Source of the DNA: an uncultured Bacilli bacterium
GTDB lineage: Bacteria > Bacillota_I > Bacilli_A > RF39 > UBA660
Reading direction: 5' to 3'
Assembly: GCA_934096035.1 (NCBI GenBank)
Contig: CAKOKX010000001.1
Span: 868,001 to 932,000 of the forward strand
DNA length: 64,000 nt
Shown here: one piece after another, positions 36,786 to 44,552 of the stretch
Layout of the letters: each line of letters begins with the position of its first letter
Numbering within the stretch: the stretch's first letter is position 1
Made by a program: the position numbers and the translations under genes
Notes under the pieces: generated by a model
Told to the model about the DNA's origin: nothing
The model's input: only the letters and a program-made list of their open reading frames with translations
The model's database searches: none

Positions 36786-37857
36786 TATACCAATATTTAT
36801 CTATTAATCTTTTAATTTTTCTATCATCTGCATATTTGTAAGAATTTGAATAAGTCATGATACTACAAAAAGTACTATAATACCCCATTTTACCTGTATT
36901 AAATAAATATTTTACTTCTTTTATTCTTTTCTTTATTTTATCTATATTACTTCTTTTTATTTTTATAATAGTCTTCTTATCTATTACTTTATAAGTATAT
37001 CCCAAAAAACTAAAACCATATTTCATATTATTAATCCATGTTTTCTTTTCATTTATCATTAATTTATATTCTTTTTTCAATTTATCTATTATTATTTTTT
37101 TAGCATCCTTCAATTTATTTATATCGCTATCTAAAATAATAAAATCATCCATATATCTCACATAATATTTCAATTTCAAATCATGAACAATAAAATGATC
37201 TAACTTATTTAAATAATAAATAGATAAAAATTGACTAGTCATATTACCTATTGGTAAACCTTTACCATATTCATATAATGGTATATCTACATTATTTTTT
37301 ATTTTTAACTTATTTATAGTTTCATTAATATAAATTTTATTTGTACTAGCGATTATTTTAGAAATAATATCATATTCATAAGTATCTAATTTATCAGCCA
37401 TTAATTTTTTTAAAACATCATGATCAACACTATAAAAATACTTACTAATATCAAGTTTAAGGACATAAAAATTATCATATTTACATTTAAGTTTATTAAT
37501 ATATTTCTTCACCAATTTAATAGCATAATCTGTACCCATACCTTTTCTAGTAGCAACATTTCTTTCATCTAAATATTTACTTAAACTATTTTCCAAAATA
37601 TATTTAGTAATAAAATGATTTATAACTTTATCTTTTACAGACAGACTCATAACCAATCTACATTTAGGTTCATATATCAAAAATATATTATAATGATTAT
37701 GCCCCACCAATCCATTTTTAAGCATTTTTATTATATCTTCAATATATTGCATTTTATTTATTTCAAAATCATACAGTTTTCTTTTATTCTTAACATTCTT
37801 ACTTATTTCATTTTCATATATATTAAGTAAATTACTTACATTTAAATTATCCATCAT
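36775..37857 (-). CDS. Diversity-generating retroelement reverse transcriptase
   Basis: 360 residues from the tandem ATG after GGTG, overlapping avd by 11 bases. RT motifs in order: RKGMGTDYAIK, KLDISKYFYSVDH (first catalytic Asp), GLPIGNMTSQFLSIYYLN, YVRYMDDFIIL (catalytic YMDD), KLMINEKKT and FSFLGY. The motif GLPIGNMTSQ, in place of the QGxxxSP of group II introns, is typical of DGR enzymes. There is no maturase or endonuclease domain. With Avd and template RNA it makes cDNA with errors at adenines, which then replaces the variable repeat of the target gene. Confidence 0.95.
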   Translation of the reverse strand: MMDNLNVSNLLNIYENEISKNVKNKRKLYDFEINKMQYIEDIIKMLKNGLVGHNHYNIFLIYEPKCRLVMSLSVKDKVINHFITKYILENSLSKYLDERNVATRKGMGTDYAIKLVKKYINKLKCKYDNFYVLKLDISKYFYSVDHDVLKKLMADKLDTYEYDIISKIIASTNKIYINETINKLKIKNNVDIPLYEYGKGLPIGNMTSQFLSIYYLNKLDHFIVHDLKLKYYVRYMDDFIILDSDINKLKDAKKIIIDKLKKEYKLMINEKKTWINNMKYGFSFLGYTYKVIDKKTIIKIKRSNIDKIKKRIKEVKYLFNTGKMGYYSTFCSIMTYSNSYKYADDRKIKRLIDKYWYNEK

Positions 37858-38200
37858 TTTTACACCATGCATAAATCATTCTATTTATTTTTTGCAATTC
37901 ATCTAATTTATTTATTAATTGTTTTTCACTAATATATTTAAATTTATATGCTCTTTCTAAATAAAAGTCTAATTTATTAATTTTAGCTAAAGCCTTGATT
38001 TTATATGTTGTTTTTACATCAATTCTTTTTTCATAATTAGCAATAGTTACATATTCAATTAATTCTAATGCATCATTATAAACTCTATCTTTAGTAAACA
38101 TATCCTTCTTAGGAAAAGTAATAAGTAATGTTTCCAATTCCAATATAAATTTCTTTATATTTTTTATTATTAAAAACTTTTCATTACTAAACTGTTTCAT
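37847..38200 (-). CDS. avd: DGR accessory variability determinant (Avd-like four-helix protein)
   Basis: 117 residues from the ATG seven bases after AAGGT. All-helical and basic; family features are ELETLLITFPKKDMF in the first helix pair, ALELIEYVTIANYEK, and a C-terminal MIYAWCKNDG. Avd forms a pentamer that binds the RT and template RNA. It overlaps the MutS-like gene upstream by 14 bases and the RT gene downstream, so the three are one coupled unit. Confidence 0.88.
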   Translation of the reverse strand: MKQFSNEKFLIIKNIKKFILELETLLITFPKKDMFTKDRVYNDALELIEYVTIANYEKRIDVKTTYKIKALAKINKLDFYLERAYKFKYISEKQLINKLDELQKINRMIYAWCKNDG

Positions 38201-38561
38201 TTTCAATACCTTCGATTACTTTTTCTAAATCATCTATAGTAAAAGCATCTAATTTACTTTGTAATCTATCAAGTCTATTTTCCATCTCCATTTGTTTTAA
38301 AGCATTCTTTAATACTTTCTTATAATTATTTTTAATCCCCTTTACATCCTTTATTAAAGTATCTTTCTCATATAATTTATATGAAATTTTTTCACTATCT
38401 AATTTTGTAGTTACTTTTACAAGTGCACTTTCAGGAAAACCAGCACAATTTTTATATACTACAAACTTATAACCAAATAGATAATGAATTATTATTCCAT
38501 CATCCCCGAACGCATTAAAAAACTTTCCTGATTTATACAGGAAAAGACAATCGTTTTTCAC
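38187..38561 (-). CDS. MutS domain I-like DGR accessory protein
   Basis: 124 residues from a GTG start ten bases after AAGGAG. The first half resembles the mismatch-recognition domain I of MutS: LFLYKSGKFFNAFGDDGIII, then a strand and the SYKLYEKD segment. The remaining MutS domains and ATPase are absent; the C-terminal half is helical. MutS-like small proteins are known in some DGR cassettes of gut Firmicutes. Binding or masking mismatched cDNA-target hybrids is a plausible role, but is inferred. Confidence 0.75.
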   Translation of the reverse strand: MKNDCLFLYKSGKFFNAFGDDGIIIHYLFGYKFVVYKNCAGFPESALVKVTTKLDSEKISYKLYEKDTLIKDVKGIKNNYKKVLKNALKQMEMENRLDRLQSKLDAFTIDDLEKVIEGIENETV

Positions 38562-38624
38562 CTCTAAATCACTCCTTTACTACCCTTTTTAAAACAATTG
38601 TGTTAATATAATATTTCTCCCTAC

Positions 38625-38738
38625 TTAAAATACTATATTATCAATATGGTATCTAGGGGTTGTACGTATACCTCCCCATCCATATTTTCTATTTGGAGTA
38701 TTTACCCCAGGATAATCTTTGTCCTTTATCTCATTCAC
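38625..38738 (-). CDS. Possible 37-residue peptide between template repeat and DGR operon
   Basis: GTG start after AAGG, ending at TAA. The product is rich in Gly, Pro, Arg and Tyr (PGVNTPNRKYGWGGIRTTPR), unlike the Asn/Lys-rich proteins around it, and more GC-rich. No family is recognised. It lies between the template repeat and the accessory operon, a region that in other DGRs is noncoding and needed for priming. It may therefore be part of the template RNA rather than a gene. Confidence 0.35.
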   Translation of the reverse strand: MNEIKDKDYPGVNTPNRKYGWGGIRTTPRYHIDNIVF

Positions 38739-38782
38739 TATAAAACCTTAATCTTATAATCACTAGAACTATATAAAGGTCT

Positions 38783-38883
38783 ACGGACGCAACCCATTGT
38801 TGTTACTGACATTGTTGTTGTTCACATTACCATCGTTATTCACAATAAACGCATTGTTCGAATTATCAGAATTGCGAGAAATT
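38783..38883 (-). repeat. DGR template repeat (TR)
   Basis: 101 bases matching the variable repeat at 39157-39257. It is noncoding but keeps an in-frame series of AAC/AAT codons on the minus strand. Of 14 mismatches to the variable copy, 13 lie at adenines of the TR (minus strand) and one at a thymine. This adenine bias is the signature of DGR mutagenesis. It lies 250 bases downstream of the target gene stop to VR start and directly upstream of the accessory operon. Confidence 0.95.
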
Positions 38884-39038
38884 CCACAAGACTACCCTTA
38901 ATTTTTGGACTTACATCGCAAGTACGAATGCCAACGTTACTAATTTTTGCCCAGCCACTTCATGCGATAAATCGCATATTGCGGCTTTCGCGACATAGTT
39001 TACTGAACCCCTACACCGCGACCCCACTTTTATTGCCG

Positions 39039-39069
39039 GCTTGCCTAGCACCTCCGTCGCTAGACAAGC
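39039..39069 (-). other. DGR hairpin downstream of the variable repeat
   Basis: Stem GCTTGTCTAGC / GCTAGGCAAGC (11 pairs, one G-T) with a 9-base loop, 14 bases after the target stop codon. In Bordetella phage DGR a hairpin/cruciform just after the variable repeat is needed for efficient homing. A second small hairpin, ATGCGATAAATCGCAT, lies at 38962-38977 in the same GC-richer spacer. Confidence 0.65.
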
Positions 39070-39082
39070 TTGGCCTAAAGCA

Positions 39083-41014
39083 CTAGTTTATCAAAATCGG
39101 GTCGACGGCGCTGCCACTCCCCGATACATAGGTTATGGAAGATGAAAGATTAAAGGACGGACGCAACCCATTGTTGTTACTGACATTGTTGCCGTACACA
39201 TAACCATCGTAAGACACAATAAACGCATAGCCCGAATTACCAGTATAGCGAGAAATAGTCCAATCATAATACCCCATATACATCCAATTTATTGTTTTTA
39301 TTGATGTTCCTTTTGCATCGTTACCATCATAATTATATAGAGTTGTAGTCCACGCACTTGGACTTGCTGCAAATCCATAGTCACTTGCATACATTAAACC
39401 TATTTTTGCATCAGATGTTGTATTTTTTGATGGACTTACTATTTCATTTTGATATGCTATAGATGGAACTGAACTACCTATATTAGCAAATTTATTTCCT
39501 CCAACTTTCCATGTTGTTGTAGTTATTTTATTTGCCCACTCACTACCTATATTATTTATATAGTTGGTATTTAAATTTATTTTATTGAGTAAACTCGTAC
39601 TCCATTCATTACTTGCACTATTTGCTGCTTTATAATTCCAATAATATGTATTTATTGATGTTAAATTTCCTTTATAATAATTTGTATCTGGAGTATCTGA
39701 ACCACTATAGTCTCCGTCTGTCCCTAACAATGTACTTGTGGCATAATCATATTTTATTAATTTTACTTTACCATCTATTACACCAATTATTCTATATAAA
39801 TTATCTGTTGGACATGGTGTTTCTGTTGAACCAAAGCATACAAAGTTATTAACTCTACTCCATTTTCCAACACCTGCATATTCCATACTTAAATTTGCTA
39901 CACGAGCAGTTAAATTATCTGTTTTTACTATATAAGATTTTCCTTTACATGTTGCTTCTGTAACTGGATTAAATTTTCCACTGGCAAAACCGACATTAAC
40001 ACTTTCACCATCTGTGGTTTTACAGGCACCTTCACTCCATGTCACTGGTTTTTCATCTGATAATAATCTTGTTACTGAATTATCCGCCAAAATTGTTAAT
40101 GCATCACTTTTAATTGTGTATACTTTTTTACAATCATTTTCATTTGATGCACCAAATGTTGCATTACTATATGCACCTTGAACATTTTCACCATTAAATG
40201 TACAAGTATTATCTCCACCCGCATATCTATATGAATTATCATTTGCTCCATTTACTAAATTTTCATCATGATGATATACTTTTGTTGCTCCAAAAATATC
40301 TGGTGCTCCCAATGAAATAATACAATTTGCTAAATTATCACCATTCTTACAATAATCAGAAACAGAATCTGATATTTCTTTTTGTTGAGCAATTAATTTT
40401 GCATTAAAACTTTTTCCTGCATTCTTACTTTGATCTTTATCATAATTTATAAATGTTACTGTGACGTTCCAAGTATCAGTTTTTTGAGGATTTGCTGTTA
40501 TTTCTTTATTATCTAGTATTGTTATTAATCCAATACCTGTTGTTATATCAAATCCTTTTATTGTTGCTCCTTTACCATCTGTTACTGTTTTATATGTAAG
40601 GTCATTAATACTTGTTATTTCATTACCTGCATCATCTTTTATTGTTAAAAGTATTTCTGGTGTATCTTCATTTTGAGTATATGTAAATGTATTTTTTGAT
40701 ATATTTAAATACAAATAATAATACTTTGTTGCAGTATTTGTTTTATTATTTGCACTTAATATTGCTTTTGCAAAAGTACTTCCACTTGCATTTCCTTTAC
40801 CACTTGCAAATGATGTTGCATCTGCATATATTGATATATCATTTCCTACTTCAAAATTAAATACATCTGTTGTATATGTTGTTACTTTCACATCAACATT
40901 TCTACCAGTTCCACCACTTGCTTGAAAATATGCAAATGTTGCTCCGATTATTAATACAATAAGTGCTAAACTTGCTATTATACTTAATACTATTGCATGT
41001 TTTTTATTTTCCAT
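39083..41014 (-). CDS. Secreted surface protein, target of the DGR
   Basis: 643 residues from the ATG after GAGGTG. An N-terminal signal/membrane segment (IVLSIIASLALIVLIIGATFAYF) resembles the TasA/CalY type. A beta-rich region of about 200 residues follows, then Cys-containing repeats (CKKVYTIKSDAL / CKGKSYIVKTDNL). The C-terminal domain from about residue 400 contains LYRIIGVIDGKVKLIK, WMYMGYYDWTISRY and NGLRPSFNL. The variable repeat covers residues about 586-619, 24 residues from the end, as is usual for DGR targets, whose C-terminal domains are C-type lectin folds; the fold here is inferred. It probably displays a diversifiable ligand-binding site on the cell surface. Confidence 0.9.
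   Translation of the reverse strand: MENKKHAIVLSIIASLALIVLIIGATFAYFQASGGTGRNVDVKVTTYTTDVFNFEVGNDISIYADATSFASGKGNASGSTFAKAILSANNKTNTATKYYYLYLNISKNTFTYTQNEDTPEILLTIKDDAGNEITSINDLTYKTVTDGKGATIKGFDITTGIGLITILDNKEITANPQKTDTWNVTVTFINYDKDQSKNAGKSFNAKLIAQQKEISDSVSDYCKNGDNLANCIISLGAPDIFGATKVYHHDENLVNGANDNSYRYAGGDNTCTFNGENVQGAYSNATFGASNENDCKKVYTIKSDALTILADNSVTRLLSDEKPVTWSEGACKTTDGESVNVGFASGKFNPVTEATCKGKSYIVKTDNLTARVANLSMEYAGVGKWSRVNNFVCFGSTETPCPTDNLYRIIGVIDGKVKLIKYDYATSTLLGTDGDYSGSDTPDTNYYKGNLTSINTYYWNYKAANSASNEWSTSLLNKINLNTNYINNIGSEWANKITTTTWKVGGNKFANIGSSVPSIAYQNEIVSPSKNTTSDAKIGLMYASDYGFAASPSAWTTTLYNYDGNDAKGTSIKTINWMYMGYYDWTISRYTGNSGYAFIVSYDGYVYGNNVSNNNGLRPSFNLSSSITYVSGSGSAVDPILIN
39157..39257 (-). 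repeat. DGR variable repeat (VR)
   Basis: 101 bases inside the target gene, aligned without gaps to the template repeat. Where the template has AAC/AAT codons, the VR encodes Tyr, Gly and Ser at about ten positions, while NNVSNNNGLRP at the 3' end is unchanged, consistent with a protected initiation end for homing. Confidence 0.95.
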
Positions 41015-41075
41015 TCTATACACCTCATCACAATATCACGCACTGATATTTTATTTTACATACCCATTTTAACCG

Positions 41076-41094
41076 AAAAAAAAAAAAAAAAAAA
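41076..41094. repeat. 19-nt A/T homopolymer upstream of the DGR target gene
   Basis: An uninterrupted run of 19 A on the plus strand (T on the coding strand), about 60 bases before the target ATG and between the PBP gene and the target promoter region. Long runs like this change length by slippage. Confidence 0.9.
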
Positions 41095-41162
41095 GCATCA
41101 TATTTACACATAAGTAAAATTTGACACTACTTCTACATTGAAAAAGTAAATTCCACCCTTTT

Positions 41163-43097
41163 TTAATAATTATCTTTTAAAAAAGTAACAATATCTTTTG
41201 TAATTTTACTAGCACCGAAATAAAAAGCATCAGTCTTTCCTTCTTTATGAGAAACATTCGGAGTAATAACTACCAAACTAAATTTAGGATCTTCCAATGG
41301 ATAAAAACCTGTAAATGTTGATGATATCGTGGCGGTATCAACTTTACCATCATTATTTGTATCTAAAAACGATTCACTTGTACCTGTTTTACCTGCAAAA
41401 TCAAGACCTTTAGGAACATAAAACTTACCAGTACCCTCACTTAAAACAAGTCTCATACCTTCTCTAATTCTCTCTAGACTTTCAAGATTTAAATCTACAT
41501 CATTTAAAACATTTATTTCATTTTTCAAAATAATTTTATCTTTATTTCTTATTTCTTTCATTAAACTTAAAGCCATTCTTTTCCCACTTGCAACACTATT
41601 TATATATTGAAGTACTTCTACCGGAGTATAAGTATCATATTGCCCAATAGCAAGGTTAAGAAGCAAATCATCCGCTACTGTTTTACCAATAATACCTTTT
41701 TGTTCTCCAGGTAAATCAATTTCAGTTTTAACTCCCAGACCAAAACTTGCAAGCATACTACGGTAAATATCAAAATGCTTTATCGTAGCATTTAATTTCA
41801 TATTTGGTTTATATGTATTTCCCGTAAGTTTAATAGCAATCATATACTGATAATAATTTGAAGAATTAGCTAAAGCTGTTAAATCATTTACTTTACCTAA
41901 TTTTTTAAAACTACATTTCTGAGGTACAAAATAAAGCTTAACACATGAATCATTAATATAAGCTCCCGGGGTAATTAAATTATATTTATAACCAACCCCA
42001 ATCGTTGCTCCTTTTACAGCACTTCCTATAGTATAAGATTTATTAATAGTATTTAAACTAATATCACTAAAAGTATCATCATCATTAAGTCTAGCTCCCC
42101 CGATTGCAATTATTTCTCCAGTTAATGGATTACTAACTAATGCATAACTATCTTTAAAATATTCTGTATTACCATATTTTTTACCTAATTTTATTTTATC
42201 TTTTAATATTTCATCAACCTTTTGTTGAATATCAATATCAATGGATAAAACTAAATCATTTCCTTTTTCTTCTTCCTCTATTTTAGTTAAACTATAATTA
42301 TTACTTACTTTATATTTAGCTTTTTTTCCCTTTAAATACTCTTCATATTCTTTTTCTAAATAACTAATTCCCACTAAATCAGTAAGTTCATAACCATTAT
42401 TTAAATATTCATCTCTATCTTCTTTAGTAATATTACCCACTCTTCCAAAAACATTCTTTAAAGTATCATTATATAAATAAACTCTTTCCCAAGAAAGTTC
42501 TCCAGTTACACCTGGAATCTTACTTTCAATAACTTTAGCAAACTCTTTCTCACTTACATTTTTAGCTATTTCTTTTTTACTATAAACATAACCATTATTC
42601 ATCAAAAAATATATATGAGCAACTCTTTTTGTTTTAATATCATAATCAATCATTTCATCTGTAATTCTATCCAACTTCATATTACTTATATCATCTTTAG
42701 TAATTTTTCTTTCTTCAAGTAATCTATATTCATCACTAGTAATTAAATCTTTTCCATCATTATTTATAACTAAATAATATTTTTTAAGCTCATCCCTACT
42801 TGCTTCATTAACATTTAAAATTGTTTCTAAAGCCTTAGCAATATCAAGTTCATCACTAGTTTTTATTCCTTTTATTTTATTATAATAAATTGTTTTAACC
42901 CCAATATTATCCACTAAAACTTTTCCATTTGTATCAAGTATTCTTCCTCTCGGGGCACTAATTCCATTTACATATATATTTGTTTTTTCTTCTAATTTTT
43001 CTTCATAAAAAGACTTATTAGATAAAATAATACTTAATCTAATAGCAAAAATGGTAAAAAACATAAATAACATACTAAAATATACATACTTTTTCAT
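41163..43097 (-). CDS. Class B penicillin-binding protein (PBP2/SpoVD-like transpeptidase)
   Basis: 644 residues from the ATG that follows AAGGA by 12 bases; an ATG 11 codons earlier is less likely. One N-terminal membrane segment, then the dimerisation domain with APRGRILDTNGKVL. Catalytic motifs: SAVKG in SYTIGSAVKG (Ser-x-x-Lys), SSN in ANSSNYYQ, and KTG in FAGKTGTSES. It crosslinks peptidoglycan with a SEDS partner. PASTA domains are absent. Division and sporulation roles cannot be separated by sequence. Confidence 0.92.
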   Translation of the reverse strand: MKKYVYFSMLFMFFTIFAIRLSIILSNKSFYEEKLEEKTNIYVNGISAPRGRILDTNGKVLVDNIGVKTIYYNKIKGIKTSDELDIAKALETILNVNEASRDELKKYYLVINNDGKDLITSDEYRLLEERKITKDDISNMKLDRITDEMIDYDIKTKRVAHIYFLMNNGYVYSKKEIAKNVSEKEFAKVIESKIPGVTGELSWERVYLYNDTLKNVFGRVGNITKEDRDEYLNNGYELTDLVGISYLEKEYEEYLKGKKAKYKVSNNYSLTKIEEEEKGNDLVLSIDIDIQQKVDEILKDKIKLGKKYGNTEYFKDSYALVSNPLTGEIIAIGGARLNDDDTFSDISLNTINKSYTIGSAVKGATIGVGYKYNLITPGAYINDSCVKLYFVPQKCSFKKLGKVNDLTALANSSNYYQYMIAIKLTGNTYKPNMKLNATIKHFDIYRSMLASFGLGVKTEIDLPGEQKGIIGKTVADDLLLNLAIGQYDTYTPVEVLQYINSVASGKRMALSLMKEIRNKDKIILKNEINVLNDVDLNLESLERIREGMRLVLSEGTGKFYVPKGLDFAGKTGTSESFLDTNNDGKVDTATISSTFTGFYPLEDPKFSLVVITPNVSHKEGKTDAFYFGASKITKDIVTFLKDNY

Positions 43098-43149
43098 AAT
43101 TATTAGTATTCCTTTTTTGCAAAAAAACATACAATATATTAAGGTGATT

Positions 43150-43416
43150 ATGATGTTTAATATAATCGGGGCATATATAAATAGATTAACTAAAGAAGAT
43201 GTAAGAAATTTTTCTTTAAGTAAAGGTGCTAACTTTAGTGAAGAAGAAATAAACTTTACTTATGATTTTATAAAAAAGAACTGGAAAGATGTTTTAAAAA
43301 ATCCCAGTATATTTGATATAGATAGATATAAAAATCATTATAAAGAAGAAAACTTTCCTAAAGTAAAACAAGTATTTAACGAATATTTCCAAAAGTTTAA
43401 TTCATTTTTAAAATAG
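43150..43416 (+). CDS. yqfT: DUF2624 (YqfT) family protein
   Basis: 88 residues from the first of two tandem ATGs after AAGGTGA (87 from the second). FNIIGAYINRLTKEDVRNF and the C-terminal VKQVFNEYFQKF resemble YqfT of Bacillus, which also adjoins nfo (yqfS). Helical, cytoplasmic, of unknown function. It converges with nfo and shares its terminator. Confidence 0.75.
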   Translation: MMFNIIGAYINRLTKEDVRNFSLSKGANFSEEEINFTYDFIKKNWKDVLKNPSIFDIDRYKNHYKEENFPKVKQVFNEYFQKFNSFLK

Positions 43417-43445
43417 TAAAAGGTTGTAATTGTTACAACCCTTTA
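43417..43445. terminator. Bidirectional terminator between yqfT and nfo
   Basis: Stem GGTTGTAA / TTACAACC with flanking A and T runs on both sides. Confidence 0.85.
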
Positions 43446-44327
43446 TTTTTGATAAAACTTTAAAACATCATCAATTAGATTACCATTAAAAGTTTTATTT
43501 TTTATCATTTCAATTTCAAATTTATATGGTGGATTATCTAAAATATATGGAGTTTCCAATATTTTAGGTACATTTTTTAGTTTATCTAAATAAGCAACAT
43601 TAATTAAATTATCAAAACCAATTGTGCCATATCCAATATTTTCATGTCTATCTTTATGGGATCCTAATCCATTTTTACTATCATTTAAATGCACACATTT
43701 CACTTTATCAAGTCCAATTATTTTATCAAATTCTTCTAAATATTCTAAAAAATTAGCTATATTAATTCCTGAATCATTCAAATGACAAGTATCTAAACAA
43801 ACTCCAACTTTATCTTTTAATTCTATTTTATCTAAAATAGTTTTTATTTCTTCAATATTTATTCCACATTCAGTGCCTTTGCCTGCCATTGTTTCTAGTA
43901 AAATCATTGGTTTTGTTTCATTATCAATAATTAAATTAATAGCACTAGCAATATTATCTAAAGCAATACCTCTATCCATTTTTAAGCTATTACCAGGATG
44001 AACTACAATATAATTAACACCCATTTCACTTATTCTAGAAATTTCTTGTTTTAAAAATGAACAAGAAAAATTCCAAGAAGCCTCATTTTCTCTATTAGCT
44101 AAATTTATAATGTATGGAGCATGACAAATAACATTATTTATATCAATTCCATTTTCTAACATATATTTTTTTGCTTCAATTGTTAGTCCTTCATCAATCT
44201 TTTTTCTTACTGTATTTTGAGGTGCTCCGGTATAAAACATAAATGTATTAGCACCATAACTTACCGCTTGCCTAGCACAACCTAGTAACTGTTCTACCCC
44301 AAAATTAACATGAGATCCAATTATCAT
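43443..44327 (-). CDS. nfo: Endonuclease IV (AP endonuclease)
   Basis: 294 residues, a TIM-barrel enzyme with three zinc ions. Metal ligands are visible in MILLETMAGKGTECG, VGVCLDTCHLNDSG, VKCVHLNDSKNGLGSHKDRHENIG and ILETPYILDN. It cuts DNA at abasic sites for base excision repair, and in Bacillus Nfo is a forespore protein. An intergenic region of 225 AT-rich bases separates it from the SOS polymerase; no gene is seen there other than that polymerase's promoter. Confidence 0.96.
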   Translation of the reverse strand: MIIGSHVNFGVEQLLGCARQAVSYGANTFMFYTGAPQNTVRKKIDEGLTIEAKKYMLENGIDINNVICHAPYIINLANRENEASWNFSCSFLKQEISRISEMGVNYIVVHPGNSLKMDRGIALDNIASAINLIIDNETKPMILLETMAGKGTECGINIEEIKTILDKIELKDKVGVCLDTCHLNDSGINIANFLEYLEEFDKIIGLDKVKCVHLNDSKNGLGSHKDRHENIGYGTIGFDNLINVAYLDKLKNVPKILETPYILDNPPYKFEIEMIKNKTFNGNLIDDVLKFYQK

Positions 44328-44492
44328 TTTACATCCTCTTTTCTAATTAAATCAATTTTATTAATATTAGTTTGTAATATAATTATATCATATATTTTAT
44401 TACTTTTTAAAACTAATTTAAATTTATACTTGTTTTTTATAACAAGATAAGTAATAATTAAATATATAAATAAATTTTCCAAATTTTAGTAA

Positions 44493-44541
44493 TTGAATAA
44501 TAATTTATAATGAATTATAATATAACCAGAACGAATGTTTG
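44493..44541 (+). promoter_or_regulatory. SOS promoter of the Y-family polymerase with LexA site
   Basis: TTGAAT (44493-44498) and TATAAT (44516-44521) with a 17-base spacer. AGAACGAATGTTTG at 44528-44541 matches the Bacillus LexA consensus (CGAACRNRYGTTYC) in all core positions and covers the expected transcription start. Confidence 0.75.
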
Positions 44542-44552
44542 GAGGTATAAAG

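Noticed and set aside
36775..37857. Group II intron maturase
   Set aside because: The RT has GLPIGNMTSQ rather than the intron-type QGxxxSP, no maturase or HNH domain, and sits beside Avd and TR/VR repeats.
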